From contig NZ_JACARE010000003.1 in NCBI RefSeq assembly GCF_013386765.1, positions 484,992 through 548,991 of the forward strand: a DNA stretch of 64,000 nt. Reading direction: 5' to 3'. Below are positions 17,699 to 27,577 of this stretch, piece after piece. The first letter of the stretch is position 1. Each line of letters opens with the position of its first letter. Both the position numbers and the translations under genes were made by a program. Origin of the DNA: Pseudomonas yamanorum. GTDB lineage: Bacteria; Pseudomonadota; Gammaproteobacteria; Pseudomonadales; Pseudomonadaceae. The notes below the pieces were generated by a model, which made no database searches, was not told the DNA's origin, and was given only the letters and a program-made list of their open reading frames with translations.

Positions 17699-18304
17699 AT
17701 GAAGCGCTGTCTTGGACTGATCCTGCTGGGCCTGGGCCTGGCGGGTTGCCAAAGCCCCAACCCGTATGTGGCGGCGTCTGCCCCGATGCCACCGGCGCCT
17801 GCCCAGGCGGCCAATACCTTTGATGCCAGCGCCTACCCGGCGCCGGTGCGCGACTATGGTGCCTACCGCAGTTGGGCCTGGCTCAACAACCAGTTGCCGG
17901 CGGGTTCGGCCTGGGCCGATTCGGCGCAGATTGCCGAAGCGGTCAGCGGCGCCCTCGACCAGCGTGGCCTGCGCCCCCTGCATGACAACCGTACCCCCGA
18001 CCTGCTGGTGAGCGCCGATGTGCGCCTGGAAAAACGCCTGCGCCAAGTCCAGGACGATTATGGCTACGGCTACGGCGGCTATAACCGCTATGGCAACGGC
18101 TACGGCATGTACAACAGCGTGCCGGTGGTACGCACCTATGAAGTGACGGTGGCGGTGGCACGCATCAGCCTGTTCGATGCCCGCACCCGCCAGCCGGTAT
18201 GGAGCACCAGCGCAGAAACCGCGAGCCAGGGCAGCCTCGGCGAGCGCGCCGATGCCCTGCGTGAGGCGATGCAAAAGGCAATGACTGCCTACCCGCCCAG
18301 TTAG
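17699..18304 (+). CDS. DUF4136 family lipoprotein, copy 1
   Basis: This 201-residue lipoprotein has signal [17 protein letters not shown] with the lipidated Cys in LAGC. The DUF4136 body shows [27 protein letters not shown] and [10 protein letters not shown], then a Gly/Tyr-rich loop ([16 protein letters not shown]). The C-terminal [15 protein letters not shown] follows. It is probably outer-membrane or periplasmic; function is unknown. A homologous gene follows 45 bases downstream. Confidence 0.88.
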   Translation: MKRCLGLILLGLGLAGCQSPNPYVAASAPMPPAPAQAANTFDASAYPAPVRDYGAYRSWAWLNNQLPAGSAWADSAQIAEAVSGALDQRGLRPLHDNRTPDLLVSADVRLEKRLRQVQDDYGYGYGGYNRYGNGYGMYNSVPVVRTYEVTVAVARISLFDARTRQPVWSTSAETASQGSLGERADALREAMQKAMTAYPPS

Positions 18305-18349
18305 CAGCTATTCTCATCTCAGGCTCGGATCGTCTTTTGGAGAACAACC

Positions 18350-18907
18350 ATGCTTCGTCGTATCGCTGCACTTGCTGTTGTTGTGTTGCTGGGCGGTTGC
18401 CAGACCAGTCAGGTCAACCACGATTTTGACGCCAGCCGGGACTTTGGTGCGTACCGCAGCTGGAGCTGGAAAGAACCCGCGTTGCAATACCGCCCGGATG
18501 ACCCGCGGATCAAGAGTGACCTCACCGAGCAGCGCATCCGCCAGGCCGTGGGCGAGCAACTCGACCAGCGCGGCCTGCGCCCTGCGGCGCCGGGCACCAA
18601 GGCTGACCTGAATGTACAGACTTACCTGATCGTCGAAGACCGCCAGCAACAAGTCACCACCAACTACGGCGGCGCCTGGGGCGGCCCGTGGAATGGTTAC
18701 TGGGGCGCGCCGATGTACAACGAAACCCGCAACATCACCTACAAGGTGGCGACCATCCAGATTGATTTGCTCGACGGCAAGGACGGCAAGCTGGTGTGGC
18801 GTGGCAGCGATGAGCAGATCCTCGCCAGCTCGCCTGAACCACAAGACCGTAGCGCGGCTATTCGTGCGACGGTGACCAAGGTGCTTTCCAACTACCCGCC
18901 GCACTGA
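18350..18907 (+). CDS. DUF4136 family lipoprotein, copy 2
   Basis: This 185-residue paralogue of the preceding gene has a lipobox in VVLLGGCQT. The shared core is [46 protein letters not shown] and LLDGKDGKLVWRGSDEQ. A Gly/Trp/Tyr-rich loop replaces the Tyr-rich loop of copy 1. ATG at 18350 follows TGGAGAAC. The tandem pair probably arose by duplication. Confidence 0.88.
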   Translation: MLRRIAALAVVVLLGGCQTSQVNHDFDASRDFGAYRSWSWKEPALQYRPDDPRIKSDLTEQRIRQAVGEQLDQRGLRPAAPGTKADLNVQTYLIVEDRQQQVTTNYGGAWGGPWNGYWGAPMYNETRNITYKVATIQIDLLDGKDGKLVWRGSDEQILASSPEPQDRSAAIRATVTKVLSNYPPH

Positions 18908-18998
18908 GATCCGGCCAGCACGCCACGCAGCCTTGTCTACACTCAACCTCAACACAGGAGAGTAGGCGCCCGGCATTGAGCCGGCAAAGGAGTGCTTG

Positions 18999-21023
18999 AT
19001 GTCTCCCCGAGTTCGTTGCGGCCGCGTGGCCGGGCCTGCTGGGCAGCGTGGTGCGATTGGCTTGATGGCGGCCGCGACCCTGGGCATCGCCTTGGTGTTT
19101 CTGCTGCTGGTCGTCGACAGCGGTCGTCTGTACATGGAAAAGCGCAAGTTGCAGGCGATCGCCGACATAGCGGTGCTGGAGGCGGTGCAGCGCAAAGGTG
19201 ATTGCCTGGCCGCCACCAACACCGCGCCCACGTATGCCGGTGCCAGTGCCGTGCGCAACGGTTATGTGATCCCGCCGGGAAGTGCCCTGATAGTGAAGTG
19301 CGGGGTGCTGACAACCGGGGCCACCAACCAGCGGGTGTTCTCCGCCGACTCGACCAAGACCGACGCCATCCAGGTGACCGCTTCGCGCCCGGTGATGACC
19401 AGTGTTGCCGGGGGCCTCTGGGCAATGGCCAATGGTGGCGGCTACAACGTGAACACCCAACTGGCTGCCGTCGCCGTGGCGGCGCCGAAGATCCTGCCGC
19501 CCCAGGCACAGCTGACGATCAAATCAACGCTGGTCACCGTGGACTCGACCAAGTCGGCCGCGCTGAACCTGCTGTTCGGCCAACTGTTGGGCGGTTCGTT
19601 GAACCTCAGCGTGGCCGGTTGGCAAGGCTTGGTCGACACCAACATCAACTTGCTGAGTTTCCTCAACCAGTTGGCGTTGAATGTAGGCGTCACGGCGGGG
19701 GCCTACGATCAACTGTTGACCAAGAACCTCAAGATCAGCCAACTGCTCGATGCGGCGATTACAGTGCTCAATGCCGGCGGCAGTACGGCCAGCGTGGCGG
19801 TCAGTGGCCTCACCAGTATCAAGGCGATAATCGGCAACTTGGATGTGACCCTGGGCAGCCTGTTGCAGTTGCAAACAGGGGCGGTGTCGGCGGGGCTGAA
19901 CACCAGCCTGAACGTGTTCCAATTGGCGGAAGCCTTTGTGCAATTGGCCAATACCAAGAACGGGGTGGTGGCAACTATCCCGGTGAATATCCCGGGGCTG
20001 GTGAATGCAGGTGTTCAGGTAAAGGTGATTCAGCCACCGCAGTTGTCAGCGATCGGTGACCCTACCTATGCCAAAGATAAAACCCCGGCGACGCGAATTT
20101 ATGTAAGAACGGCTCAAATGAGCGTCGGCCTGACTCTGGGCTTGCCGGTGCTGGACTTGCCGGTGGTGGACACCGCCTTGAACGGCTTGGTCGGGCCACT
20201 TTCAGACGTGTTGAACAACCTGTTGAGCTTGAACCTGGGCGGAACGGTGAGTTCGCTGTTGTGTGTGCTGGGCGGCTATTGTCAGCGTACGGACCTGCAA
20301 GTGTTGTCCTCTTCCTCGAACCCGCCGGCGGCGAGGATCGACGTGGTTCTGGAACTAGGTACGGCTGAAAGCTATGTCACCGGCTTCACCTGCGCCAGTG
20401 ATGCCACCAAGACCCTGACCACCCAAACCAACGCCTCACTGGTGAACGTGAAAATTGGTCAGAGCCCGCAGTTGATCAACGCATTCAACAACAACACGGC
20501 TCTCGATCCGGTCGCGCCGCTGCCGGTGGTCGATATCGGCGCGATTACCTGTTTCAAACCGTTGTTGGGGCTCGGCCCGACGACGTGCGACCCGGCGACC
20601 CGCAAGCCGTTCTACGGTGGCGGCATAGGCCTCAGCGTCAGTGCTCAGGTGGGTGCCGCCGTGCAAACGCTGCCTCCTCACACCTACAATCAGCCGCCCG
20701 AAATCAACGTCATACCGGCGCAGTACTACGCCTCGTCGACGACCAACCTGTTGAGCGCCATCAGCAACGCGTTAAGCGGCATTCAGTTCCAGGTCTACAA
20801 GCCGACGGGGTTCAATCTGTTGGGCGGATTACTACAGACGACAGGCACGCTGCTCAACGGGCTCAACAGCTCCCTGGGCACGATTATCGGCGGAGTGCTC
20901 AGCCCGATCCTCGATCCATTGGTGAACACCTTGCTGTCGAACCTTGGGGTGAACCTGAATGCGGTGGAAGTGGGCGCCAACCTCAGTTGCCGGCCTCACG
21001 GGCAAGCAGCCCTGGTGAACTAG
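18999..21023 (+). CDS. tadG: TadG-like pilus assembly protein
   Basis: This 674-residue protein has an N-terminal TadE/TadG-type membrane anchor (RGAIGLMAAATLGIALVFLL, then VDSGRLYMEKRKLQAIAD). A large extracytoplasmic region rich in LN/GG repeats follows (NLLFGQLLGGSLNLSV, LLNGLNSSLGTIIGG). It should take part in Flp pilus assembly at the envelope. ATG at 18999 follows AAAGGAG by six bases; a TTG at 18996 is not needed. The gene lies about 12 kb from flp and on the opposite strand to the main tad genes. Its last four bases overlap pprA tail-to-tail. Confidence 0.82.
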   Translation: MSPRVRCGRVAGPAGQRGAIGLMAAATLGIALVFLLLVVDSGRLYMEKRKLQAIADIAVLEAVQRKGDCLAATNTAPTYAGASAVRNGYVIPPGSALIVKCGVLTTGATNQRVFSADSTKTDAIQVTASRPVMTSVAGGLWAMANGGGYNVNTQLAAVAVAAPKILPPQAQLTIKSTLVTVDSTKSAALNLLFGQLLGGSLNLSVAGWQGLVDTNINLLSFLNQLALNVGVTAGAYDQLLTKNLKISQLLDAAITVLNAGGSTASVAVSGLTSIKAIIGNLDVTLGSLLQLQTGAVSAGLNTSLNVFQLAEAFVQLANTKNGVVATIPVNIPGLVNAGVQVKVIQPPQLSAIGDPTYAKDKTPATRIYVRTAQMSVGLTLGLPVLDLPVVDTALNGLVGPLSDVLNNLLSLNLGGTVSSLLCVLGGYCQRTDLQVLSSSSNPPAARIDVVLELGTAESYVTGFTCASDATKTLTTQTNASLVNVKIGQSPQLINAFNNNTALDPVAPLPVVDIGAITCFKPLLGLGPTTCDPATRKPFYGGGIGLSVSAQVGAAVQTLPPHTYNQPPEINVIPAQYYASSTTNLLSAISNALSGIQFQVYKPTGFNLLGGLLQTTGTLLNGLNSSLGTIIGGVLSPILDPLVNTLLSNLGVNLNAVEVGANLSCRPHGQAALVN

Positions 21024-23767
21024 GCCTCGACCACCGGCAACTCCACACAAAACCTCGCCCCATGCTCACTGTTGGCGACGCTCAGCCGCCCGCCCATGTT
21101 CTCCACAATCCCATAGCTCACCGACAACCCCAGGCCGGTGCCCACGCCAATCGGTTTAGTGGTGAAGAACGGCTCGAAAATCCGCTCCAGCAGCCGCGGG
21201 TCAATCCCGCCGCCGTTGTCCTCCACCCAGATGCGTACATGGCGGCTGTCGTGCTCGATCTGCACCGAGATCCACGGTTGCAAATCGTGGTTGTGCTCGC
21301 GCTTGCTCAGCAGGGCATCCCGGGCATTGACCATCAGGTTGATCAGCACTTGTTCCAGTTGGTCGACATAACCTTTGACCTGCACCGTAACGTCCGGCTG
21401 TACCACGCGCAGTTCCACGCCTTTGCCGCGCAGGCCTTCACTGAGCAACGACAAGGTGCCTTCCACCGCCTGCGCCGGGTTGAAGGGCTGCTGTTCGACT
21501 TCCGAACGGCGGCCGAACACGCGCATGTGGTCCACCACGCGGGCGGCGCGCTGCACCTGGGCGTCGATGCGCTGGAGTTTTTCGGTCAGGTAGTCGATTT
21601 GGGCATCGCCATTGCTCAGGCGCTTGAGCACATTGACGATGGCCATGCGCATCACGTTCAGCGGCTGGTTGATCTCGTGGGCGAGGCCCGTGGCCATTTC
21701 GCCGAGGGTGGCCATTTTGGCGCTCTGGGTCAGTTGCTGCTGGGAGCGGCGCACTTCGGTGTTGTCCCGGCCCACGGCCTGCACTTCCTGGAGCTGGCCC
21801 TGCTCGTCGAATACGCCACGGTCCGACCACACCCACCAGGCGTGTGTACGCCCCGGCAGTTGCAGGCTGATTTCGGCGGTGCTCACGGGGAACTCCGGGG
21901 TCAGTTGCCGGATGCGCTGCACAAACGCCTCGTGTTGTTCTGCCGACAGCCATTGGCTGAGGTTCATGCCCGGCAACTGGTCCGGCCGGCATTCCATGTA
22001 GTTGGCCAGGGGCGTATTGCCGAAGGTCAGGGTCAGGTCCGGGCGGTAGCGGCAGATCATGGCCGGGGAGTCTTCCACCAGGATCCGATAGCGCTCCTCG
22101 CTGTCCTTGACCCGTTGCGCGGCCAGGGTCGATTCGGTGACGTCCAGCCACAGGCCCACAGCTTCCACGGGCAACCCCAGGTCGTCGCGCAGCAGCCGGG
22201 CTTCATCCAGCAGCCAGTGGTAATCGCCCTGTTTGTCGAGCACCCGGTAGCGGCAGCTCACGTGGCCTTCACGCAGCAGTTGGCGGGTGCGGTCGAAGTA
22301 GAGGTCGCGGTCTTCGGGGTGGACCCATTGGTTCAGCGCCGCCGGGGTGAAGTCGGCCAGGGTGTGGCCCAGCAATGGCAGCAGGCTGTCGCTGAAGAAC
22401 ACCGGTTGCAACGTGCCTTCGACATAGCGCTGCACGTAGATCACGGCCGGGGAACTGGCGATCAGGTTGTCCAGCCGTGCGTGGGCGGCGGCGGCCTGTT
22501 GTTGCTGGTTTTTTATGTCGCTGATGTCGAGCATGAAGCCCACCAGCCGACGGTGCTCACCCGAGCCCAGCGCTTGCCCTTGCACGCGGTACCAAATGGG
22601 GTTAAACCCCGCGTCGGCACGTTGCAGGCGAACGCTGGTGGAGAGCGGCTTGCCCAGGTTTTTCAGGTCTTGCAGGCGGCTGGCGAGTTCTTCCCGGTCG
22701 GCGGGGTGGATCAGGTTGAGCCACATCGGCAACGATAGCCGGGTGGCCGCCTCGCCCTGGCTGAGGGTGTGCAACAGCTGCGGGGCGAGTTCAATGTCTT
22801 CGCTGTGGAGGGGCAACTCCCACCAGCCGGTGCCGAGCAGCCCTTGCAGCGCTTCGAGGCGATCCAGCTGCTGCTGGTGGCGCTGTTCCCGCAGGCGGTT
22901 GAGCAGGGGCGTGGCGACGGCGGCGGCCAGTTGCAGCCAGTCACGGTCGTTGGTGTGGGCCTGTGCCCGGTAAAAGCCGCACAGCAGCCACGCGGCGACG
23001 CCATGGGCGTCGCGGTAGGGCACCAGAAAACCATCGGTATTGCCAAACAGGCCTTGCAGGCGCGGGTGGTCGCTGTGGCCACGGTGTACTTCCAGGCTCA
23101 CCGGTGCCGTGGCCCCCAGGCTGTCGAGACTGGTGCCCAGGGCTTGCCCGTTGCTCCAGAGTGCCGGCGCATCGTGTGAGGTGTAATGGCCCTGGATACG
23201 CCACTCCTGGCCTGCCTCGTCCAGCACGGCAAGGGCGACGCTGGGGATATGCCAGTGTTGGGAAACGGTCTGGAGCGTGTCCTGCAGCACCTCGGGCAGG
23301 CGTGCCAGGCTGCATACCCGCAGATGTTCGCTGATCTGATCGCTGACGCGCTGATTGTGTTCGCGTACCTGGGTGAGTTGGCGATGAGCAACCAGGTCGC
23401 CAATGTCCAGCAGTTGCAGGAGCCAACCCTTGCCCTCCGGTTGCACCCAGCCACGGGTATGCAGGGTTTGCCCGGCAAGCCCCTTGAACGCCAGGTCCAG
23501 GCTTTGCCCTTGCCAGTCGCCGGGCGTGCCTTCGATCACCAGGCTGCTCTGTGGCGTGAGGTATTCGAGCAGCGAAGACGGCTGTTGCGAGTGCGTGCCG
23601 GGCGGTTCCAGTCGATGACGAAGCGGGCCCTGGATGTCCACCACCTGGCCCAGGGTGTCGAGGTAGAACAGCAGCGCGGCGGTGGTTGGCGTCGCTGTCG
23701 GCGCATCGGCAGCCAACGGATTGCCGCGACCGAGCAGGCGGCCGAACAGTTTATCCCCTGAGGTCAA
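21020..23767 (-). CDS. pprA: Sensor histidine kinase PprA
   Basis: This 915-residue sensor is the partner of PprB. It has an N-terminal GAF/PAS-rich input region, at least two PAS repeats in the middle ([18 protein letters not shown] and [19 protein letters not shown]), and a C-terminal kinase. The H-box is [20 protein letters not shown], the N-box [11 protein letters not shown], and the G-boxes [10 protein letters not shown] and [14 protein letters not shown]. No membrane segment is evident, so it may be cytosolic. The likely start is TTG at 23767 overlapping the tadF stop; the open frame extends to 23959 but that part is antisense-like and low quality. Confidence 0.83.
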   Translation of the reverse strand: MTSGDKLFGRLLGRGNPLAADAPTATPTTAALLFYLDTLGQVVDIQGPLRHRLEPPGTHSQQPSSLLEYLTPQSSLVIEGTPGDWQGQSLDLAFKGLAGQTLHTRGWVQPEGKGWLLQLLDIGDLVAHRQLTQVREHNQRVSDQISEHLRVCSLARLPEVLQDTLQTVSQHWHIPSVALAVLDEAGQEWRIQGHYTSHDAPALWSNGQALGTSLDSLGATAPVSLEVHRGHSDHPRLQGLFGNTDGFLVPYRDAHGVAAWLLCGFYRAQAHTNDRDWLQLAAAVATPLLNRLREQRHQQQLDRLEALQGLLGTGWWELPLHSEDIELAPQLLHTLSQGEAATRLSLPMWLNLIHPADREELASRLQDLKNLGKPLSTSVRLQRADAGFNPIWYRVQGQALGSGEHRRLVGFMLDISDIKNQQQQAAAAHARLDNLIASSPAVIYVQRYVEGTLQPVFFSDSLLPLLGHTLADFTPAALNQWVHPEDRDLYFDRTRQLLREGHVSCRYRVLDKQGDYHWLLDEARLLRDDLGLPVEAVGLWLDVTESTLAAQRVKDSEERYRILVEDSPAMICRYRPDLTLTFGNTPLANYMECRPDQLPGMNLSQWLSAEQHEAFVQRIRQLTPEFPVSTAEISLQLPGRTHAWWVWSDRGVFDEQGQLQEVQAVGRDNTEVRRSQQQLTQSAKMATLGEMATGLAHEINQPLNVMRMAIVNVLKRLSNGDAQIDYLTEKLQRIDAQVQRAARVVDHMRVFGRRSEVEQQPFNPAQAVEGTLSLLSEGLRGKGVELRVVQPDVTVQVKGYVDQLEQVLINLMVNARDALLSKREHNHDLQPWISVQIEHDSRHVRIWVEDNGGGIDPRLLERIFEPFFTTKPIGVGTGLGLSVSYGIVENMGGRLSVANSEHGARFCVELPVVEA

Positions 23768-24204
23768 AACTGCATGCTCGACTGGGTGGACAGTGTGGGG
23801 GGCAGGGCGGGGACGGTTCCAAAGCCTGGCAGTACCAGGAACGGCAACACACTCTGGAGGCTGGACGTCGGGTAGTTGATGTACACCGTCAACAGGCCCG
23901 CCTGGGTGTAGGTTGCCGTGACGTACGTGGGAAGGAATTTGAACTGGGGAGGGATCCACGTCAGTTGCGCCTGGGCGGCAGCGATGGCCTGCTGGGGCAG
24001 TGCCGTTGGGTAGCTGGCCGTGGCGGGGTCCAGTGCGACGCTGCGCCGTACGCCCTCGGCGGCGGCCTGGGTAAAGGACTGCATCAGCAGTAACGGCAGG
24101 CTGTAGCTGACCAAACCATAAAACACGGCAAAAAAAATCATGAAGACCATCGCGAACTCCAGCGCGGCGGCACCTTTCTGCTTTCTAGGGAGGTCTTTTT
24201 TCAT
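23764..24204 (-). CDS. tadF: TadE/TadF-like pseudopilin
   Basis: This 146-residue protein has a pseudopilin-like N-terminus (MKKDLPRKQKGAAALEFAMV) with the G-(x)4-E cleavage pattern of FppA/TadV substrates, followed by one membrane segment (FMIFFAVFYGLVSYSLPLLL). It is likely a minor component of the Tad machine. ATG at 24204 is chosen because it begins just before the processing motif; an ATG at 24258 is also in frame. The TGA overlaps the proposed TTG start of pprA. Confidence 0.8.
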   Translation of the reverse strand: MKKDLPRKQKGAAALEFAMVFMIFFAVFYGLVSYSLPLLLMQSFTQAAAEGVRRSVALDPATASYPTALPQQAIAAAQAQLTWIPPQFKFLPTYVTATYTQAGLLTVYINYPTSSLQSVLPFLVLPGFGTVPALPPTLSTQSSMQF

Positions 24205-24275
24205 GACTCGTCTACCCTGACTGCTACTACCTGATATCAGCATAGAATCATTCAGCAAAAAGGGATTTTTTTTAC

Positions 24276-24761
24276 GTGATTCAAAGCCTCGTCCTATTTG
24301 TTTGGCTGGCGCTGTGCGCTGTGCAAGACATCCGTGTACGTCAGATCTCCAACTGCTTGACCCTCGGCGCCGGCCTGCTGGCGCTGGTCTACCTGCTTTG
24401 GAGCGGTACCACCTGGCTCGGCGCGCCGGCTGTCGAGGGTGGCGTGGCCTTTGTCCTGGCGCTGCTGTTCACCCTGCCCGGCTACGCGCTGGGCCGTCTG
24501 GGGGCCGGTGACGTGAAACTGATCGCGGCCTTGGGACTGGCGACCAACTCCCTCTACATTCTGGGCACGTTTATCGGCGCAGGCCTCGCCAGCGCGGCTT
24601 GGCTACTACTGGCCCCCAGGCTGTGGCCGCTGATGAATCAAGGGGTTAGGAATACCTTGCAGCACCTGGATCCGGCCTGTTCGGCCAAGCAGCCGTTCGT
24701 GCCGTTTTTATTGGCCGGTTTTGGCCTCGCCTGGTTTTGGATCCCATTAGTCGCCACGTAG
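24276..24761 (+). CDS. fppA: Type IVb prepilin peptidase FppA (A24 family)
   Basis: This 161-residue membrane aspartyl protease should cleave the leader of Flp and pseudopilins. The two catalytic Asp motifs are visible: VQDIRVRQISN (about residue 18) and GRLGAGDVKL (the GxGD motif, about 80). It lacks the N-terminal methylase domain of PilD, as expected for FppA/TadV. The start is GTG at 24276, with AAAAAGGGA upstream. It diverges from tadF. Confidence 0.9.
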   Translation: MIQSLVLFVWLALCAVQDIRVRQISNCLTLGAGLLALVYLLWSGTTWLGAPAVEGGVAFVLALLFTLPGYALGRLGAGDVKLIAALGLATNSLYILGTFIGAGLASAAWLLLAPRLWPLMNQGVRNTLQHLDPACSAKQPFVPFLLAGFGLAWFWIPLVAT

Positions 24762-24775
24762 GGTATCGCTATGTA

Positions 24776-24826
24776 CATAGTAGGAAAGTACGTCTACGTT
24801 TATGGGTAGGTTGTATAGGAAAGTGG
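24776..24826 (+). promoter_or_regulatory. Two TAGGAAAGT elements upstream of pprB
   Basis: CATAGTAGGAAAGTA (24776-24790) and TATAGGAAAGTGG (24814-24826) lie 38 bases apart just before pprB. A third, TTAGTAGGAAAGTGCA, lies on the minus strand at 33156-33141 upstream of rcpC. The shared core makes a candidate operator for autoregulation and tad control; no published site is claimed. Confidence 0.4.
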
Positions 24827-24874
24827 TCGGAATGGATCGGTCGGTCTTTGGCTTGCCCAGGCATGGAGTAGCGC

Positions 24875-25663
24875 GTGAACAAGCTTACCTCTGAAGTGAA
24901 AGTGCTCGTTGTCGATGATCAGCCCCTGATCGTGGAAGAGCTTTGCGAATTTCTTGAAAGCAACGGTTACCGTTGTGTCCCTTGCCACTCCAGCCAGCAG
25001 GCCATCGAGCGCTTTCGCGACGATGCCCAGATCGGCCTGGTGCTGTGCGATCTGCATATGCCCGAGATGGACGGGATCGAGCTGGTCCAGGCCCTGCAAC
25101 GCCTGGCCGGCAAGCAGCGCGCTTTTGAGGCCATCATGTTGACCGGTCGCGCAGACAAGCAAGACGTGATCAAGGCCCTGCGCGCCGGGATTGCCGATTA
25201 CTACCAGAAGCCAATCAACCTGGACGAACTGCTGGAAGGCTTACAGCGCCAGGCCGTGGCGCTGCAAGACCGGCAAAAAAACCTTGAGCTGGGGAATCTG
25301 AACCAGAAGCTGCAGTTTCTTTCGGCGTCCATTGACGATCTTTACCATGACCTCGACAAGGTGCGCAGCAGCCCGCAATCCGCCGTGCCGAATGAAGCGG
25401 ATGGCGACGTCAGCGACATCGAGCGTGTTGAAATCCCGGCGATCTTCAATCAACTGTCCCCGCGCCAGCTGGATGTCGCAAGGCTGGTAGGCAAGGGCCA
25501 GACCAACTATCAAATTGCCTGTGAGCTGGGCATCACTGAAAACACCGTGAAACTCTACGTGTCTCAGGTGCTGCGCCTGACCCACATGCACAACCGCACG
25601 CAGTTGGCGCTGGCGTTGTCGCCGAGCAATTCAGCGGCACGCCAGCGCGTTACTGCCCACTAG
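24875..25663 (+). CDS. pprB: Response regulator PprB (receiver + LuxR-type DNA binding)
   Basis: This 262-residue regulator has an N-terminal receiver (VLVVDDQ; acceptor Asp59 in LVLCDLHMPEMDG; Lys112 in YYQKPINLDEL) and a C-terminal LuxR helix-turn-helix (LSPRQLDVARLVGKG, ELGITENTVKLYVSQVLRL, about 195-250). In P. aeruginosa PprB, activated by PprA, turns on tad and other surface-adhesion genes. The start is GTG at 24875 after GGAGTA. The gene converges with the DUF3613 gene, overlapping by four bases. Confidence 0.92.
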   Translation: MNKLTSEVKVLVVDDQPLIVEELCEFLESNGYRCVPCHSSQQAIERFRDDAQIGLVLCDLHMPEMDGIELVQALQRLAGKQRAFEAIMLTGRADKQDVIKALRAGIADYYQKPINLDELLEGLQRQAVALQDRQKNLELGNLNQKLQFLSASIDDLYHDLDKVRSSPQSAVPNEADGDVSDIERVEIPAIFNQLSPRQLDVARLVGKGQTNYQIACELGITENTVKLYVSQVLRLTHMHNRTQLALALSPSNSAARQRVTAH

Positions 25664-25935
25664 TTACTGGTACCGCCAGGGGTATTCCCGCCCTGTTTCT
25701 GGTCGTAGTACTCGGGAATAGGGTACTTGTAACTCTCCAGCAAACGTTGCAAGGCCAGGTCGCGTTCAGCGGGCGTGGCCTTTTGCACCTTGGCGGACGC
25801 CCGTTCGCCGCTGACTTGCATCTGCAGCCAGCCCTCGGTCTGTTTTTGCTGTGGCGAAGACGGCCCGGGTTCAATCGCCAGCGCTGTCAGCGGCACGCTG
25901 GCTGAGAGCAGGGCGGCAAGCAGTGTGAGTTTCAT
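25660..25935 (-). CDS. DUF3613 family secreted small protein
   Basis: This 91-residue protein has a signal peptide (MKLTLLAALLSASVPLTALA) and a short conserved body containing TEGWLQMQVSGE, RDLALQRLLESYKYPIPEYY. It corresponds by position to the small gene after tadD in the P. aeruginosa tad cluster. Its function is unknown; it is the promoter-distal member of the tad operon. Confidence 0.8.
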   Translation of the reverse strand: MKLTLLAALLSASVPLTALAIEPGPSSPQQKQTEGWLQMQVSGERASAKVQKATPAERDLALQRLLESYKYPIPEYYDQKQGGNTPGGTSN

Positions 25936-25957
25936 CGTGTGTACTCCCTTCAGAAAC

Positions 25958-26680
25958 CTATTTGACCGACGCCGGCGGCACGTCGCTGACGGCAGCGACC
26001 TGATCCTTCGGCGCTGCCGCCGTTGATGTGGGCGCCTTGAGTTGCTGCGCCCGCGCTTGGGCCTGCGTCACCTGTTCGGGGCTCAGGCCCATGCGGCTGG
26101 CCACTTGTGCGGCTTGCTCCCAGTTGTCCTGGTAGATCATCAGCGTCACCAGATTGATCGCTGCCAGTTGATCACTCTGCTTGAGCTCCATGGCCGTGAG
26201 GAATTCAAAGCGCGCATCTTCCAGGCGCCGTTGGTTGAGGTACACGACGCCCAGGTCGTTGCGGATTTTCTCGTCGGTGGGCGACATCTTCGCCGCGCGT
26301 TGCAAGTGCGCCATGGCCTGGCCGTTGTCACCCCGGGCGGCGGCCAGTTGGCCCAGGCCGTGCTCGCCTTCGGCAGCCATGCAGGTGCCGAGCAGGCTGC
26401 GGTACAACGGTTCGGCTTCGCTGCGCCCCAGCAGGCGGTACACCTTGGCCTGGCGCTGGCGCACCTGGGGCAGGGTGTCCGGCAGGTTTTGCAGGTTGGC
26501 CAGGCTGGCGTGCAGCTTGCCCTCGTTGGCCATGTCGTCGGCCAGGTTCAGCGACAACTCCTGATTGGAATTGGGCTTGGCACAACTGCCCTGCGCGCTG
26601 AACCCTGCCCACGGCAGCTGTCCGTTACTGGCGCAACCGCCCAACAACAACAGGCTGCAGGCGATCATCACGGTCTTCAT
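25958..26680 (-). CDS. tadD: TadD, TPR lipoprotein of the Flp pilus system
   Basis: This 240-residue protein has a lipobox in LLLGGCASNG and several TPR-like helical pairs (AQALAHL-type: NGQAMAHLQRAAKMSPTDEK, then RNDLGVVYLNQRRLEDARFE). TadD is thought to act as a pilotin or scaffold for the RcpA channel at the outer membrane. It follows tadC after 11 bases. Confidence 0.88.
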   Translation of the reverse strand: MKTVMIACSLLLLGGCASNGQLPWAGFSAQGSCAKPNSNQELSLNLADDMANEGKLHASLANLQNLPDTLPQVRQRQAKVYRLLGRSEAEPLYRSLLGTCMAAEGEHGLGQLAAARGDNGQAMAHLQRAAKMSPTDEKIRNDLGVVYLNQRRLEDARFEFLTAMELKQSDQLAAINLVTLMIYQDNWEQAAQVASRMGLSPEQVTQAQARAQQLKAPTSTAAAPKDQVAAVSDVPPASVK

Positions 26681-26691
26681 GGCATGTCCTC

Positions 26692-27576
26692 TTAAAACGT
26701 GAAGGCTTTGGCGATGGCGATAAAGCCAGGGCCGGCCAATACGATCAGTAGTGCGGGAAACAGGAACAGCATCATCACCACGGACATCTTGGCGGACATC
26801 TTGGAAATGTATTCCTGCAAGCGGGTCAGGCGCCGGTCATCCAGCAGCAGCTTGAGCGACTGCAGTGACTTCATCGCACCGCCGCCCTGATGCAGCAGCT
26901 GCTGGAGGATCAGGCAGGTGTCGGTGAGTTCATCCACGGCCAGCACCTGACTGGCCTTGTTCAGTTCTTCGCCCAGCTCCAGTCCCGAATCGACGCGCGC
27001 CAGCACCAGGCGCAGTTCGGCGGTCAGCACCGGCAACAGTTTCTGTGCGTCGTAGGCCATGACCCGAAGCGCCTGCTCTACGGCCATGCCGGACTCAAAC
27101 AGGATGCGCACCAGGGGAATGAAGGTCGTCACTTCCCGGCCGATTTGTGCCTGGCGCTTTTTGGCGAGAGAAACCAGGACTCGCTTGGGCAGCAGGTAAC
27201 CGATGATCAGGCCCAGCAGGGCGATCACAGCACCATGCTCGGTGTCGGGAAAAAACACATTCAGTGCCAGCGCGGTCAGGCCCAACAGGAGTATCGGCGA
27301 GCCGATCTGGCAGGCGGCGAACATCGAACGCTGGCTGGCCTTTCTCCAGCCCATGCGGTTGAGCAGGGTTTGGGTTTCGTTGTCGAGGCTGACGGTGCGC
27401 TGGCCGATCCGGGTACTGCCCAACTGGTGCAACCACTCACTCATCTTGTCGTTGCGGCCCGGCTCGCCTTGCAACCGTTGGGTGACCAGGCGTTGTTGAC
27501 GACGACTGCTCAAGATATTGGCCAGCAGCAGCGATAACGCGGCTAGAAACAATACGGCACTGATCACTATTGCCAT
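26692..27576 (-). CDS. tadC: TadC, inner-membrane pilus assembly platform protein
   Basis: This 294-residue type II secretion F-domain protein has membrane segments near the N-terminus (AVLFLAALSLLLANIL), two in the middle (GSPILLLGLTALALNVFF, VIALLGLIIGYLLP) and one at the C-terminus (MLFLFPALLIVLAGPGFIAI). With TadB it should form the platform that TadA drives. One base separates it from tadB, indicating tight coupling. Confidence 0.92.
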   Translation of the reverse strand: MAIVISAVLFLAALSLLLANILSSRRQQRLVTQRLQGEPGRNDKMSEWLHQLGSTRIGQRTVSLDNETQTLLNRMGWRKASQRSMFAACQIGSPILLLGLTALALNVFFPDTEHGAVIALLGLIIGYLLPKRVLVSLAKKRQAQIGREVTTFIPLVRILFESGMAVEQALRVMAYDAQKLLPVLTAELRLVLARVDSGLELGEELNKASQVLAVDELTDTCLILQQLLHQGGGAMKSLQSLKLLLDDRRLTRLQEYISKMSAKMSVVMMLFLFPALLIVLAGPGFIAIAKAFTF

Positions 27577-27577
27577 C

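Noticed and set aside
20585..22738. A 717-codon plus-strand open frame
   Set aside because: It crosses the end of tadG and runs antisense to pprA; the His/Gln/Ala-rich product has no domain and the minus strand encodes an intact kinase.
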